A stretch of DNA of 49,543 nt from an uncultured Parabacteroides sp. (GTDB taxonomy: Bacteria; Bacteroidota; Bacteroidia; Bacteroidales; Tannerellaceae), in contig URGO01000002.1 in the NCBI GenBank assembly GCA_900547435.1, positions 1-49,543 on the forward strand, written 5' to 3'. Every line of letters begins with the position of its first letter. Position 1 is the first letter of the stretch. Under the pieces are notes generated by a model. It worked only from the letters and a program-made list of their open reading frames with translations. It searched no databases and had not been told where the DNA came from. Positions 23,840 to 32,054 of the stretch are shown piece after piece. Made by a program: the position numbers and the translations under genes.

Positions 23840-25627
23840 ATGAAAACGCAAATAGTTGAACGTCTTTCCGCTTTGCGGGAAGCAATGAAAGCGAACGGAA
23901 TAGCTGCTTATATTATTCCGACATCCGATCCTCACATGAGTGAATATCCGGCAAAGTGCTGGAAATATCGTGAATGGATTTCAGGTTTTACAGGTTCGGC
24001 CGGAACGGTGGTGGTAACAGCAGAGAAGGCCGGTTTGTGGACGGACTCTCGTTATTTCTTGCAAGCTGCGGCTCAATTGGAAGGTTCCGGTATCGATTTA
24101 TATAAATTAATGTTACCGGAGACACCTTCTATCGATGATTTCCTGTTGACCGAATTGCAGGAGGGAGAGACCGTGGGATTGAATGGTGAAACCTACAGTT
24201 CGGCAGAAGCCGAGGCTTTAGAGAAAACCTTGTCGCGCAAGGATATCCGTCTGAATACGGAATGCGTGCTTTTGGATGTACTTTGGACGGATCGCCCGGC
24301 TATTCCCGATGCGCCGGTGTTTGATATGCCACTTCAGTTCTGCGGACATTCGTCTGAGGATAAGTTGATGGATATCATGGTGATGCTTCATAAAGCTGGA
24401 GCGGATTGTACGATTCTGTCTGCTTTGGATGAGGTTGCCTGGACGTGTAATATTCGGGGTACAGATGTGGCTTATAATCCGGTTGCTGTAGCTTATCTGT
24501 TTGTTTCAGATAAGGAAAATGTACTCTTTATTAATCCCAAGAAGGTGCCGGAAGAGGTGGCTCAACGTTTGAATAAGGAAGGCATTGTATTGGCTGATTA
24601 TACGTGCTTGTATACTTATCTGTCTCGAATTCCGGAGAGTTCACGTATTTACCTGGATTGTTCACGTACGAACAAAGCTATCTGCAATGCTCTTCCGAAA
24701 GGGATAAGGATTATAGAAGGTGTTTCGCCGGCCAATGCGTTGAAGAGTATCAAGAATGAAACGGAATTGGATGGAGTACGTCGTGCCGTGGTGCGTGATG
24801 GAGTGGCGCTGACCAAGTTCTATTATTGGCTGGAGAAGAGTCTTGTAGCTGGCGAGCGTGTGACGGAGCTGAGTGCCAGCAAAAAGTTGACCGCTCTGCG
24901 TGCGGAGCAGGACTATTATATTATGGATAGTTTTGAAAGTATTTCCGGATATGCGGCTCATGGTGCGATTGTACATTATGGTGTAACGGAGGACAGTGAT
25001 GTAGAGTTGAAGCCGGAAAGTTTGTATCTGCTGGATAGTGGTGCTCAGTATTTGGATGGTACGACTGATATTACCCGTACTATCGCTTTGGGAGAACCGA
25101 CCGAGCAGATGAAAAAAGATTTTACTCGTGTATTGAAAGGTACAATCAGTATAGCTAAATGCAAATTCCCTGCCGGAACGCGCGGTAGCCAGATAGACGC
25201 TTTCGCCCGTAAGGCATTATGGGATGCCGGATTGAATTATCTGCATGGGACAGGTCATGGTATAGGTCATTGCCTGAATGTACATGAAGGTCCGCAAAAT
25301 ATCCGTATGGAAGAGAATCCGACGCTACTTCAGCCAGGAATGTTGATAAGTGACGAACCGGGCTTGTATCGTACCGGAGAATATGGAATACGTATTGAGA
25401 ATATGGTAACCGTGCGTGAGGATAGTGAGACTGAATTCGGCAAATTCCTTTGTATGGAAACCTTGACGTTATGTTTTATCGATACCCGCCTGGTTGTCGT
25501 TTCTATGCTTTCTGCACGTGAACATGCTTGGTTGAATAAATATCATCAAACTGTTTATGAGAAACTCAGCCCATATCTGACAGATGAGGAAAAGGCTTGG
25601 TTGAAAGCAAAAACGGAAGAAATTTAA
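23840..25627 (+). CDS. pepP: Xaa-Pro aminopeptidase (M24 family)
   Basis: This 595-aa aminopeptidase P removes N-terminal residues preceding proline. Two creatinase-like N-terminal domains (about 1-310) precede the pita-bread catalytic domain. The di-metal ligands are visible in order: Asp in LLDSGAQYLDGTTDITRT, His in LHGTGHGIGHCLNVHEGP and Glu in SDEPGLYRTGEYGIRIEN. The roughly 600-residue length matches the eukaryote-like long form usual in Bacteroidales. No signal peptide is present, so it is cytoplasmic. The gamma-carbonic anhydrase gene follows after 13 bp. Confidence 0.93.
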   Translation: MKTQIVERLSALREAMKANGIAAYIIPTSDPHMSEYPAKCWKYREWISGFTGSAGTVVVTAEKAGLWTDSRYFLQAAAQLEGSGIDLYKLMLPETPSIDDFLLTELQEGETVGLNGETYSSAEAEALEKTLSRKDIRLNTECVLLDVLWTDRPAIPDAPVFDMPLQFCGHSSEDKLMDIMVMLHKAGADCTILSALDEVAWTCNIRGTDVAYNPVAVAYLFVSDKENVLFINPKKVPEEVAQRLNKEGIVLADYTCLYTYLSRIPESSRIYLDCSRTNKAICNALPKGIRIIEGVSPANALKSIKNETELDGVRRAVVRDGVALTKFYYWLEKSLVAGERVTELSASKKLTALRAEQDYYIMDSFESISGYAAHGAIVHYGVTEDSDVELKPESLYLLDSGAQYLDGTTDITRTIALGEPTEQMKKDFTRVLKGTISIAKCKFPAGTRGSQIDAFARKALWDAGLNYLHGTGHGIGHCLNVHEGPQNIRMEENPTLLQPGMLISDEPGLYRTGEYGIRIENMVTVREDSETEFGKFLCMETLTLCFIDTRLVVVSMLSAREHAWLNKYHQTVYEKLSPYLTDEEKAWLKAKTEEI

Positions 25628-25640
25628 TCAGAATTTACTC

Positions 25641-26153
25641 ATGGCTTTAATAAAATCAGTACGAGGGTTTACTCCTAAGATTGGAGAAAACACTTTTTTA
25701 GCAGATAATGCGACTATTATTGGGGATGTTGAGATTGGCGAAGGTTGCAGCATTTGGTTTGGAACCATTATCCGTGGGGATGTAATTTCTATTCGGATTG
25801 GAAATGGAGTAAATATCCAGGACGGTTCTGTATTACATACGTTATATGAAAAATCGGTTATTGAAATAGGTGATGATGTTTCAATAGGCCATAATGTAAC
25901 GATTCATGGTGCAAAGATATGTCATGGAGCATTGATAGGAATGGGTGCAGTAGTCATGGACCATGCTGTGATAGGTGAGGGGGCTATTGTAGCGGCCGGT
26001 TCGGTGGTGTTAAGTAACACAATCGTAGAGCCGGGTAGCATCTATGCCGGAGTTCCTGCTAAATTTGTCAAGAAAGTAGATCCGGAACAATCCAAAGAAA
26101 TCAATCAAAAGATTGCCAAGAACTACCATATGTATGCTTCGTGGTATGAGTAA
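25641..26153 (+). CDS. Gamma-carbonic anhydrase family protein
   Basis: This 170-aa left-handed beta-helix protein has hexapeptide repeats throughout (IGDVEIGEGC, IGNGVNIQDG, IGDDVSIGHNV). The histidines positioned as metal ligands lie in VLHTLYEK, SIGHNVTIHGA and KICHGALIG. It belongs to the YrdA/PaaY-like branch, where carbonic anhydrase activity is often assumed but rarely shown. It follows pepP closely and is probably cotranscribed with it. Confidence 0.9.
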   Translation: MALIKSVRGFTPKIGENTFLADNATIIGDVEIGEGCSIWFGTIIRGDVISIRIGNGVNIQDGSVLHTLYEKSVIEIGDDVSIGHNVTIHGAKICHGALIGMGAVVMDHAVIGEGAIVAAGSVVLSNTIVEPGSIYAGVPAKFVKKVDPEQSKEINQKIAKNYHMYASWYE

Positions 26154-26157
26154 AAAA

Positions 26158-26219
26158 GAATGAAGAGTTAAGAATGAAGAATCTGGAGTTTTTAATTCTT
26201 CATTCTTCATTCTTAATTT
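26158..26219. repeat. GAATGAAGAGTTAAGAATG inverted array between convergent genes
   Basis: The left units (26158-26183) and their complement (26193-26219, AATTCTTCATTCTTCATTC) form a stem of about 22 bp around a short loop, between the plus-strand gene ending at 26153 and the minus-strand gene ending at 26218. It could serve as a two-way terminator. Confidence 0.8.
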
Positions 26220-27729
26220 AAATGACCTGCTTAAATGCTTTTCCTAATGCTTCGATGATGTCTCCGGCAATCATTCCGTATTCACTCCAATGAGCTGCGG
26301 CTAAATCTCCGGCTGTACCATGTAAGAAGACTCCTGCAACAGCTGCTGTTTCCGGTTCGTAGCCTTGAGCTAACAAGCCGAGGATAATTCCGGTCAGTAC
26401 GTCTCCACTTCCGGCCGTTGCCATACCTGGATTTCCACACGTGTTGAAATAAACATTCCCTTCAGAAGTGCAAACCGCGGTATAAGCATCTTTCAGAACA
26501 ATGCACAACCGATGTTCCTTTGCAAATTCCCGGGCTTTTTGCAAACGCTCGTAAGCGGAATTGCTGGTTCCGGCAAGTCGGTCGAATTCTTTGGGATGTG
26601 GAGTTAGAATGCTTCGGCTCGGTACTTTGGCCAATATATCATTGTTGGAGGCTATCAGATTCAAGGCGTCTGCATCCAGTACCGCCGGCTTGATAACGGA
26701 TGATAAAAGTTCGTCTAACGCAACTGCGGTCTCTAATTGTTGACCTAATCCGGGTCCAACGCCCAATGCCGTGTACGGAGTAATGGAGGGAACCGTAGTG
26801 AAAAACTCTTCATGTGCGTCCATCTCCACCATGGCTTCCGGAAAGGCCGTTTGCATGATTGTCTCTCCGCATTTGGGAATATGTACAGTCAGCATTCCGG
26901 CACCACTCCGAAGGCAGGCTTTTGCGGATAGTTGGGCGGCTCCCATCTTTCCCCGGCTTCCCGCTACCAGCAAGGCGTGTCCATAGGTGCCTTTATGAGA
27001 GAAGCGTTTGCGTGGTTGGAATACGCAAGCAATATCCTCTTCCGTAACCATGTAATAGTTGGTTTGCGTGTCGGCTACTATCCGTGGATGTACATTGATG
27101 TTTAACACTTTCCATTCTCCCACGTAAGGGCTGTTCTCCGGCATGAGGAAAGAAAGTTTCGGAAAGTTGAACGTATAGGTTCTTCGGGCTTTGATGATGC
27201 AATCTTTGTCATTTTCCCGATTATCTTCACCAAACAATCCGGAGGGAATATCTATGGCTACAACTTCAGCTTGTGTGCTGTTGATGTATTTGACCAATGC
27301 AGCAAATCCTCCGTTCAACGGGCGGTTTAATCCCGTACCGAATAGCCCGTCAATGACTATATCGTGGGAAGTCAGGGTAGGCGGGATGAAATTATCGCGT
27401 ACCTCGATAAACTCCACTTGGTCGATATTCAGCAACCTTCTTCGGTTTTCGGCACATTCCGGGCTCAGATATCCTGTGGGATTGAACAGATAGACAAGTA
27501 CACGGTAAGATTCATCCAATAATTGTCGGGCGATACCCAATGCATCTGCACCGTTATTGCCTTGTCCGGCAAAAACAATTATCCGATGTACTTTAGAATA
27601 TTGATTGCGGAACTCATTTACAAAAGCCGTTACCGCCTCTTCTACCAAATCTATAGGAGCGATTGGCGTATGTTGTATCGTATATCTGTCAATGTCTTTA
27701 ACTTTTTCTGTAGCAAATAGTTTAATCAT
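26218..27729 (-). CDS. nnr: Bifunctional NAD(P)HX epimerase/dehydratase
   Basis: This 503-aa protein repairs hydrated NAD(P)H. The N-terminal YjeF_N epimerase domain (about 1-210) contains VFAGQGNNGADALGIAR and DGLFGTGLNRPL. The C-terminal ADP-dependent dehydratase domain (about 235-503) contains HKGTYGHALLVAGSRGKMGA, LTPHPKEF and the phosphate-binding GNPGMATAGSGDVLTGII. Both domains look intact. The gene is convergent with the gamma-carbonic anhydrase gene and its stop codon touches the repeat hairpin there. Confidence 0.94.
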   Translation of the reverse strand: MIKLFATEKVKDIDRYTIQHTPIAPIDLVEEAVTAFVNEFRNQYSKVHRIIVFAGQGNNGADALGIARQLLDESYRVLVYLFNPTGYLSPECAENRRRLLNIDQVEFIEVRDNFIPPTLTSHDIVIDGLFGTGLNRPLNGGFAALVKYINSTQAEVVAIDIPSGLFGEDNRENDKDCIIKARRTYTFNFPKLSFLMPENSPYVGEWKVLNINVHPRIVADTQTNYYMVTEEDIACVFQPRKRFSHKGTYGHALLVAGSRGKMGAAQLSAKACLRSGAGMLTVHIPKCGETIMQTAFPEAMVEMDAHEEFFTTVPSITPYTALGVGPGLGQQLETAVALDELLSSVIKPAVLDADALNLIASNNDILAKVPSRSILTPHPKEFDRLAGTSNSAYERLQKAREFAKEHRLCIVLKDAYTAVCTSEGNVYFNTCGNPGMATAGSGDVLTGIILGLLAQGYEPETAAVAGVFLHGTAGDLAAAHWSEYGMIAGDIIEALGKAFKQVI

Positions 27730-27734
27730 CGCGT

Positions 27735-27825
27735 TTTAAGTTTGTGAGTTTTTAAGCTTATGCGTTTTTCAGTTCTTTATACAAACTGTATAAACCGATA
27801 AACGTAAAAACTAAAGAACTAAATA
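27735..27825. repeat. AGTTTGTGAGTTTTTAAG inverted array upstream of nnr
   Basis: The left units (TAAGTTTGTGAGTTTTTAAGC, GCGTTTTTCAGTTCTTTA) are mirrored by TAAACGTAAAAACTAAAGAACTAA on the right, with CAGTTCTTTA pairing to TAAAGAACT. It begins 6 bp upstream of the nnr start codon on the minus strand. Confidence 0.75.
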
Positions 27826-28085
27826 ATTACATGGGACAAAATTACAGAATATCACCGCTATTTCAAAATGAAATTTCCAAGAAGTTTTGAAATATTCCTT
27901 GTCCTCATAGTTTGTAAGTAAGATCCGTTACTTTTGGCTTGACCCAAAAGTAACCAAAAGGTCAAGGCTTCGCCTGCTTCGCTACTCACTCCCTGCACTT
28001 CGCTGTTCGCATCGCAAACTCGCTTCGCGCGCCAGCTCCCCTGTTGTAGGGGAGCTCCCCGAATGGGTGAGGGGTTATAACAGCG

Positions 28086-28140
28086 TATAACCGGATTAAA
28101 AATCCTGATACTCAACACAATCGGATTGCAAATCCGATTG
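28086..28140 (+). repeat. 55-bp direct repeat, copy A
   Basis: This matches 28403-28456 except for one indel and one substitution. It contains CAATCGGATT, loop gca, AATCCGATTG (a perfect 10-bp stem) and a smaller GGATT/AATCC stem, so each copy is itself hairpin-forming. Confidence 0.9.
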
Positions 28141-28152
28141 AACTGGGGAATG

Positions 28153-28177
28153 GAGACGCAAAATATTGCGTCTCTAC
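28153..28177 (-). repeat. GTAG-headed REP-like palindrome
   Basis: GAGACGCAA, loop aata, TTGCGTCTC is a perfect 9-bp stem, and on the minus strand it begins GTAGAGACGC. The head matches that of the palindrome at 4224. Confidence 0.55.
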
Positions 28178-28402
28178 AAACAGCCTAACAGAGAGGATGC
28201 CGAAGGCGAGGGAGATGGGATTGGCCTCGTCTGGTGAGCGTCAAGCGAACGCCCGTAACGGAGCGACCGGGAGCATCGCTGTTTGAGCGAAGCGAGTTTG
28301 CGATGCGAACAGCGAAGTGCAGGGAGCGAGTAGCGAAGCAGACGCAGCCTTGATTTTTTGGTTCTTTTGCATCAAGGCAAAAGAACGTAGCTCCTTTGAG
28401 AA

Positions 28403-28456
28403 TATAACCGGATTAAAATCCTGATACTCAACACAATCGAATTGCAAATCCGATTG
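28403..28456 (+). repeat. 54-bp direct repeat, copy B
   Basis: Second copy of 28086-28140, outside the right 67-bp arm. The palindrome here has one mismatch (TCGAATT instead of TCGGATT). Confidence 0.9.
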
Positions 28457-28604
28457 GACAGGATACAAGGTTATCCGGTATAAACCTTGTTTCCTTGTTG
28501 GGTTTATGGCGAACTATGGCTGACCTATAAACTGTTTTAAATGAAAGCCGTGGTTTCTTCTTATAAAAATGAAGCTTACTATCGGTAAATCGCCGGAAAT
28601 GTTG

Positions 28605-28612
28605 TACTTTTG
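28605..28612 (+). promoter_or_regulatory. -7 box of hpt
   Basis: TACTTTTG fits TAnnTTTG. An in-frame start at 28610 would lie within this box, so the ATG at 28643 is preferred. Confidence 0.6.
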
Positions 28613-28642
28613 TACGCTCAAAAGAGTAAAAATGGGGATATT

Positions 28643-29179
28643 ATGAATAAGATTCAACTAAAAGATAAGCAATTTAAGCTATTTATTCCGGAAGCGGAGA
28701 TTAAACAGGCTATTGTCCGCATGGCCGGGAATATAAAATCGGACATTGCCGGAAAGGATGTCTTGTTCGTTTGTGTATTGAACGGAGCTTTTATGTTTGC
28801 TTCCGAGTTGATGGCTGAAATGGATGGATCTTATGAAATTTCTTTTGCCCGTTATTCTTCTTATTCCGGGACAGGCAGTACCGGTGTGTTGAAAGAGATT
28901 ATGCCGATAAAGGAGAATGTCAAAGGACGGACGGTTATTCTCTTGGAGGATATTATTGATACAGGGTTTACGATGTATAACCTGTTGGCGCGGCTTAAAG
29001 AGATGGGGGCGGAAGAGGTCAAGTTGGCTACGATGCTTTTCAAGCCGGAGTCTCTTCGATGTGATTTGAAACCGGATTATGTGGGTATTCAGATTCCGCC
29101 GGCATTTATTGTTGGGCATGGCTTGGATTACGATGGTTTAGGACGGGCGTATAGGGACGTTTATGTAATTGACAATTGA
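28643..29179 (+). CDS. hpt: Hypoxanthine phosphoribosyltransferase
   Basis: This 178-aa purine-salvage enzyme makes IMP (and usually GMP) from the free base and PRPP. The PRPP-binding motif VILLEDIIDTGFTM lies at about 101-114, followed by KLATMLFKPES and the C-terminal GHGLDYDGLGRAYRDV. The ATG at 28643 (MNKIQLKDKQ) is chosen because the promoter box lies just upstream. The last residues and stop codon are encoded inside the first unit of a repeat array (29168-29251). Confidence 0.94.
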   Translation: MNKIQLKDKQFKLFIPEAEIKQAIVRMAGNIKSDIAGKDVLFVCVLNGAFMFASELMAEMDGSYEISFARYSSYSGTGSTGVLKEIMPIKENVKGRTVILLEDIIDTGFTMYNLLARLKEMGAEEVKLATMLFKPESLRCDLKPDYVGIQIPPAFIVGHGLDYDGLGRAYRDVYVIDN

Positions 29180-29251
29180 AAATTGGAAAGCTAATATATA
29201 ATATATGTATAATAATAAGACAAGTTGAGAATTGTCAATTCTCAATTGTCC
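29168..29251. repeat. AATTGACAATTGAAAATTG array between hpt and adk
   Basis: The left units (29168-29186) include the hpt stop codon. The right part (29226-29251) has GAGAATTGTCAATTCTCAATTG, complementary to the left and also palindromic in itself. It ends 17 bp before the adk start. Confidence 0.8.
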
Positions 29252-29267
29252 ATTAAAAAAGAAGTTT

Positions 29268-29837
29268 ATGTTGAATGTAGTTATTTTTGGTGCTCCGGGT
29301 TCAGGTAAAGGAACACAAAGCGAGTTGATTATTAAGGAATACGGATTAGATCATATCTCGACCGGTGATGTGTTGCGTTCAGAGATGAAGAACGAGACAG
29401 AGCTGGGCAAGATTGCAAAGGATTATATTGAAAAAGGTCAGTTGGTTCCGGATGATTTGATCGTGAATATGCTGGCAAAGGTGCTGGATAGCAAAGAGAA
29501 CTCAAAGGGGGTAATCTTTGATGGTTTTCCACGTACTATCCCGCAGGCCGAAGCTTTGAAGAAGATGCTGAACGAACGTGGCACGGATGTCTCTATCATG
29601 TTGAACTTGCAGGTAGATGAGGATGAACTTATCAAGCGTCTGTTGGAACGCGGTAAGATTTCGGGTCGTTCAGACGATAATCTGGAGACAATCAAGTCTC
29701 GTCTTGAGGTATATCACAAGCAGACCGCTCCTTTGGCTGATTTCTATGTAAAGGAAGGCAAGCATACCGCTATCCAGGGTATGGGTACGATTGAGGAAAT
29801 CTTCGGAAGAATCAAAGAGGCAATCAACGCGATTTAA
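29268..29837 (+). CDS. adk: Adenylate kinase
   Basis: This 189-aa enzyme equilibrates ATP + AMP with 2 ADP. The P-loop GAPGSGKGTQ (about 8-17), the AMP-binding IFDGFPRTIPQAE and the short lid ERGKISGRSDDN identify it. It is the short type lacking the full zinc-finger-like lid insertion. The start is at 29268 (MLNVVIFGAP); an in-frame extension upstream comes from the repeat array. It follows hpt, giving a purine pair. Confidence 0.95.
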   Translation: MLNVVIFGAPGSGKGTQSELIIKEYGLDHISTGDVLRSEMKNETELGKIAKDYIEKGQLVPDDLIVNMLAKVLDSKENSKGVIFDGFPRTIPQAEALKKMLNERGTDVSIMLNLQVDEDELIKRLLERGKISGRSDDNLETIKSRLEVYHKQTAPLADFYVKEGKHTAIQGMGTIEEIFGRIKEAINAI

Positions 29838-29849
29838 TTGAATTAGGAA

Positions 29850-29930
29850 ACGAGTTGACAAGAGAACAAGTTGACGAGTAAGTAAGTTGTGACTATGCCT
29901 TGTTTACTGAAGCCTTGTCAACTTGTCCAC
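29850..29930. repeat. GAGTTGACAAGAGAACAAG inverted array between adk and obgE
   Basis: The left units (29850-29890) are mirrored by GCCTTGTCAACTTGTCCAC (about 29912-29930). The sequence ends 15 bp before the obgE start. The same family is at 23720 and 46940. Confidence 0.8.
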
Positions 29931-29944
29931 TGAAACATAGTACA

Positions 29945-31126
29945 ATGGCTGAATCAAACTTTGTAGATTATGTAAAAATCTATTGCCGCTCAGGGAAAGG
30001 TGGCAGAGGTTCTTCTCACTTTCGCCGTGCCAAGTATATTCCGAAAGGTGGTCCCGACGGAGGTAACGGAGGAAGAGGAGGCCATATTTACCTGCGTGGT
30101 AATCGGAACTATTGGACGTTGCTCCATCTGAAGTATGAACGTCATATCATGGCTACGAATGGTGAGAGTGGCGGAGCAAAACGTAGTTTTGGAAAGGACG
30201 GGCAGGATCGGGTGATAGAGGTACCTTGCGGTACGGTGGTATATGATGCCGAAACCGGTGAGTTTATCTGCGATGTAACCGAAGACGGGCAGCAGGTGAT
30301 GCTTCTCAAAGGAGGAAAAGGTGGATTGGGAAATTGGAATTTCCGGACATCAACCAATCAGGCTCCGCGTTATGCCCAGCCGGGTGAGCCGGCCCAGGAG
30401 CGGCATGTGATTCTTCAGCTCAAACTCTTGGCGGATGTCGGATTGGTAGGATTCCCGAATGCGGGCAAATCTACTTTGCTCTCGGTCGTGTCTGCGGCTA
30501 AACCTAAAATAGCCAATTATCCTTTTACGACTCTCGAACCCAATTTGGGAATCGTCAGTTATCGGGATAACCGTTCTTTCATTATGGCGGATATTCCGGG
30601 AATTATTGAGGGAGCAAGCGAAGGAAAAGGCTTGGGACTTCGCTTCTTGCGCCATATTGAGCGGAACTCATTGCTTCTTTTCATGATTCCGGCGGATAGT
30701 GACGATATCAAGAAGGAATATGAAATATTGTTGGGCGAATTGGTGAAATATAATCCGGATTTGGCGGATAAGCCTCGTGTCCTGGCAATTACCAAATGTG
30801 ATATGCTGGACGATGAGCTGATTCGCGAGATGGAGCAGGAATTGCCCGAAGGAGTCCCGCATGTCTTTATCTCGGCGGTAGCTCATAAAGGCCTTACCGA
30901 GTTGAAAGATTTGCTTTGGAAAGAATTGAACAAAGAGTCTTTCCATGAGGTGGAACAGATTGTTCATAAGAATATTGATGTTAAATCCTTGCAATTCGAT
31001 GATGATGACGATGACTTTGTCTTCCCGGAAGATGAAGAAGACGAGGAGGATTATATCGAATATGAGGATTGGGATGAAGAAGAGGATGATGAACCGAACG
31101 ATGAGGATAAATCGTCTGAGCGATAA
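29945..31126 (+). CDS. obgE: GTPase ObgE/CgtA
   Basis: This 393-aa essential GTPase associates with the large ribosomal subunit. The glycine-rich Obg fold (about 1-158) begins FVDYVKIYCRSGKGGRG. The G domain has G1 GFPNAGKST, switch DIPGIIEGAS and TKCD. The C-terminal tail (about 335-393) is strongly acidic, a run of Asp/Glu typical for Bacteroidetes. Start at 29945 (MAESNFVDYV). Its tail overlaps the start of pgeF, so the two are coupled. Confidence 0.95.
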   Translation: MAESNFVDYVKIYCRSGKGGRGSSHFRRAKYIPKGGPDGGNGGRGGHIYLRGNRNYWTLLHLKYERHIMATNGESGGAKRSFGKDGQDRVIEVPCGTVVYDAETGEFICDVTEDGQQVMLLKGGKGGLGNWNFRTSTNQAPRYAQPGEPAQERHVILQLKLLADVGLVGFPNAGKSTLLSVVSAAKPKIANYPFTTLEPNLGIVSYRDNRSFIMADIPGIIEGASEGKGLGLRFLRHIERNSLLLFMIPADSDDIKKEYEILLGELVKYNPDLADKPRVLAITKCDMLDDELIREMEQELPEGVPHVFISAVAHKGLTELKDLLWKELNKESFHEVEQIVHKNIDVKSLQFDDDDDDFVFPEDEEDEEDYIEYEDWDEEEDDEPNDEDKSSER

Positions 31127-31934
31127 AGTGGAAGTGTTGCAATGTACCGAATGGATGGGCGATTGCAACATTTCTCATTTTATGACAACTCGTTTCGGGG
31201 GAGTCAGTTTGGGAAATTTTTCCGGAATGAATGCCGGGCTTTATACGGAGGATGCCCCGGAGCATGTACGCGAGAATATCCGGCTCTTGTGTGATGCGCT
31301 TCATTTGTCTCCCGAACGTCTTTTCATGCCTCACCAGACGCATGGTGCGCAAATCCGGATTCTCGATGAAGACTTCCTGAACCGGTCAGAAGAAGAACAG
31401 GTACGTGAGTTGGAGGGCATTGATGCGTTGGTGACGGATGTACGGGAGGTGTGTGTGGCGATAACTACGGCAGATTGTGTTCCGGTATTGATTTATGCGC
31501 CGGATAAGCAGGTCATAGCCGCGGTTCATGCCGGTTGGCGAGGCATCGTTCAGGCTATTACATGCCGGACAATATCCTGTATGAAACAAAAATACGGGTG
31601 TGATGTCACACGGATGCAGGCACTTGTCGGTCCGTCCATAAGCCGGGATGCCTTTGAAGTCGGGAATGAGGTGGTTGACCGGTTCCGTCAATCGCATAGC
31701 TGGACGGACGAGGAGACCGAATCTCTTTTTAGTGTGAATCCCCGGACCGGCAAGGTGCATATTGATTTATGGCGGGCCGTAGAGTTGCAATTGCGCCAAG
31801 AGGGCTTGACCGACGGGAATATTCATCTTTCCGGGATATGCACCTATCAGCAGGTAGAGGATTTCTTTTCCGCACGGAGGTTAGGAATAAAAAGCGGCCG
31901 GATTCTTTCGGGAATATGCTTGCGAGGAACGTAA
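31101..31934 (+). CDS. pgeF: Peptidoglycan editing factor PgeF (laccase-domain protein)
   Basis: This 277-aa protein belongs to the YfiH/PgeF multicopper-polyphenol-oxidase fold. In E. coli the protein removes L-serine-containing UDP-MurNAc dipeptide errors, and other members cleave purine nucleosides. The metal-site residues are visible as His in MPHQTHGAQ, Cys in TTADCVPVLI and His in AAVHAGWRGI. Start at 31101 (MRINRLSDK) overlaps obgE by 26 bp; an ATG at 31086 is possible. The frame runs open further upstream only because it shadows the obgE acidic tail. Confidence 0.88.
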   Translation: MRINRLSDKVEVLQCTEWMGDCNISHFMTTRFGGVSLGNFSGMNAGLYTEDAPEHVRENIRLLCDALHLSPERLFMPHQTHGAQIRILDEDFLNRSEEEQVRELEGIDALVTDVREVCVAITTADCVPVLIYAPDKQVIAAVHAGWRGIVQAITCRTISCMKQKYGCDVTRMQALVGPSISRDAFEVGNEVVDRFRQSHSWTDEETESLFSVNPRTGKVHIDLWRAVELQLRQEGLTDGNIHLSGICTYQQVEDFFSARRLGIKSGRILSGICLRGT

Positions 31935-32054
31935 AAATTTATGCCTATATTTGCCGGAAAAGATGCCTGTTTTTGGACGAAAAGTTAGGCATGAACGAAA
32001 ACGAAGTTAGGCATGAATTTGCTGGCTATTAAACGGAATAACGAATAAGAAACA
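31935..32054 (+). repeat. TAGGCATGAA motif cluster, locus 2
   Basis: Two near-identical AAGTTAGGCATGAA copies (31979-31996 and 31999-32020), preceded by the inverted core ATGCCTA (31941-31947). This resembles the cluster at 11934-12018. No -7 box is obvious for the following gene. Confidence 0.5.

Larger units (their letters stand above)
27962..28353. repeat. 67-bp inverted repeats (64/67 identical) around a 258-bp core
   Basis: 27962-28028 and 28287-28353 are reverse complements with three mismatches. They share the stretch CTCCCTGCACTTCGCTGTTC and its continuation to CTCGCTTCGC. They may be terminal repeats of a non-autonomous element or two copies of a dispersed repeat in opposite orientation. 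Confidence 0.9.
27826..28604. other. Gene-free composite repeat element upstream of hpt
   Basis: No gene is supported in this stretch. It contains, in order, an ATTTCAAAA/TTTTGAAAT inverted pair (27866-27899); the left 67-bp arm (27962-28028); a perfect 9-bp hairpin AGCTCCCCT/AGGGGAGCT (28034-28056); the first 55-bp direct repeat (28086-28140); a GTAG-headed palindrome (28153-28177); the right 67-bp arm (28287-28353); and the second 54-bp direct repeat (28403-28456). CTTTTGG-rich flanks adjoin both arms. No transposase fragment is visible. Confidence 0.8.

Noticed and set aside
27826..28604. Insertion sequence
   Set aside because: No transposase-like reading frame exists within or near the inverted arms.
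30945..31100. pgeF starting at 30945
   Set aside because: That part of the frame is a shadow of the obgE acidic tail; the PgeF homology starts at about 31101.
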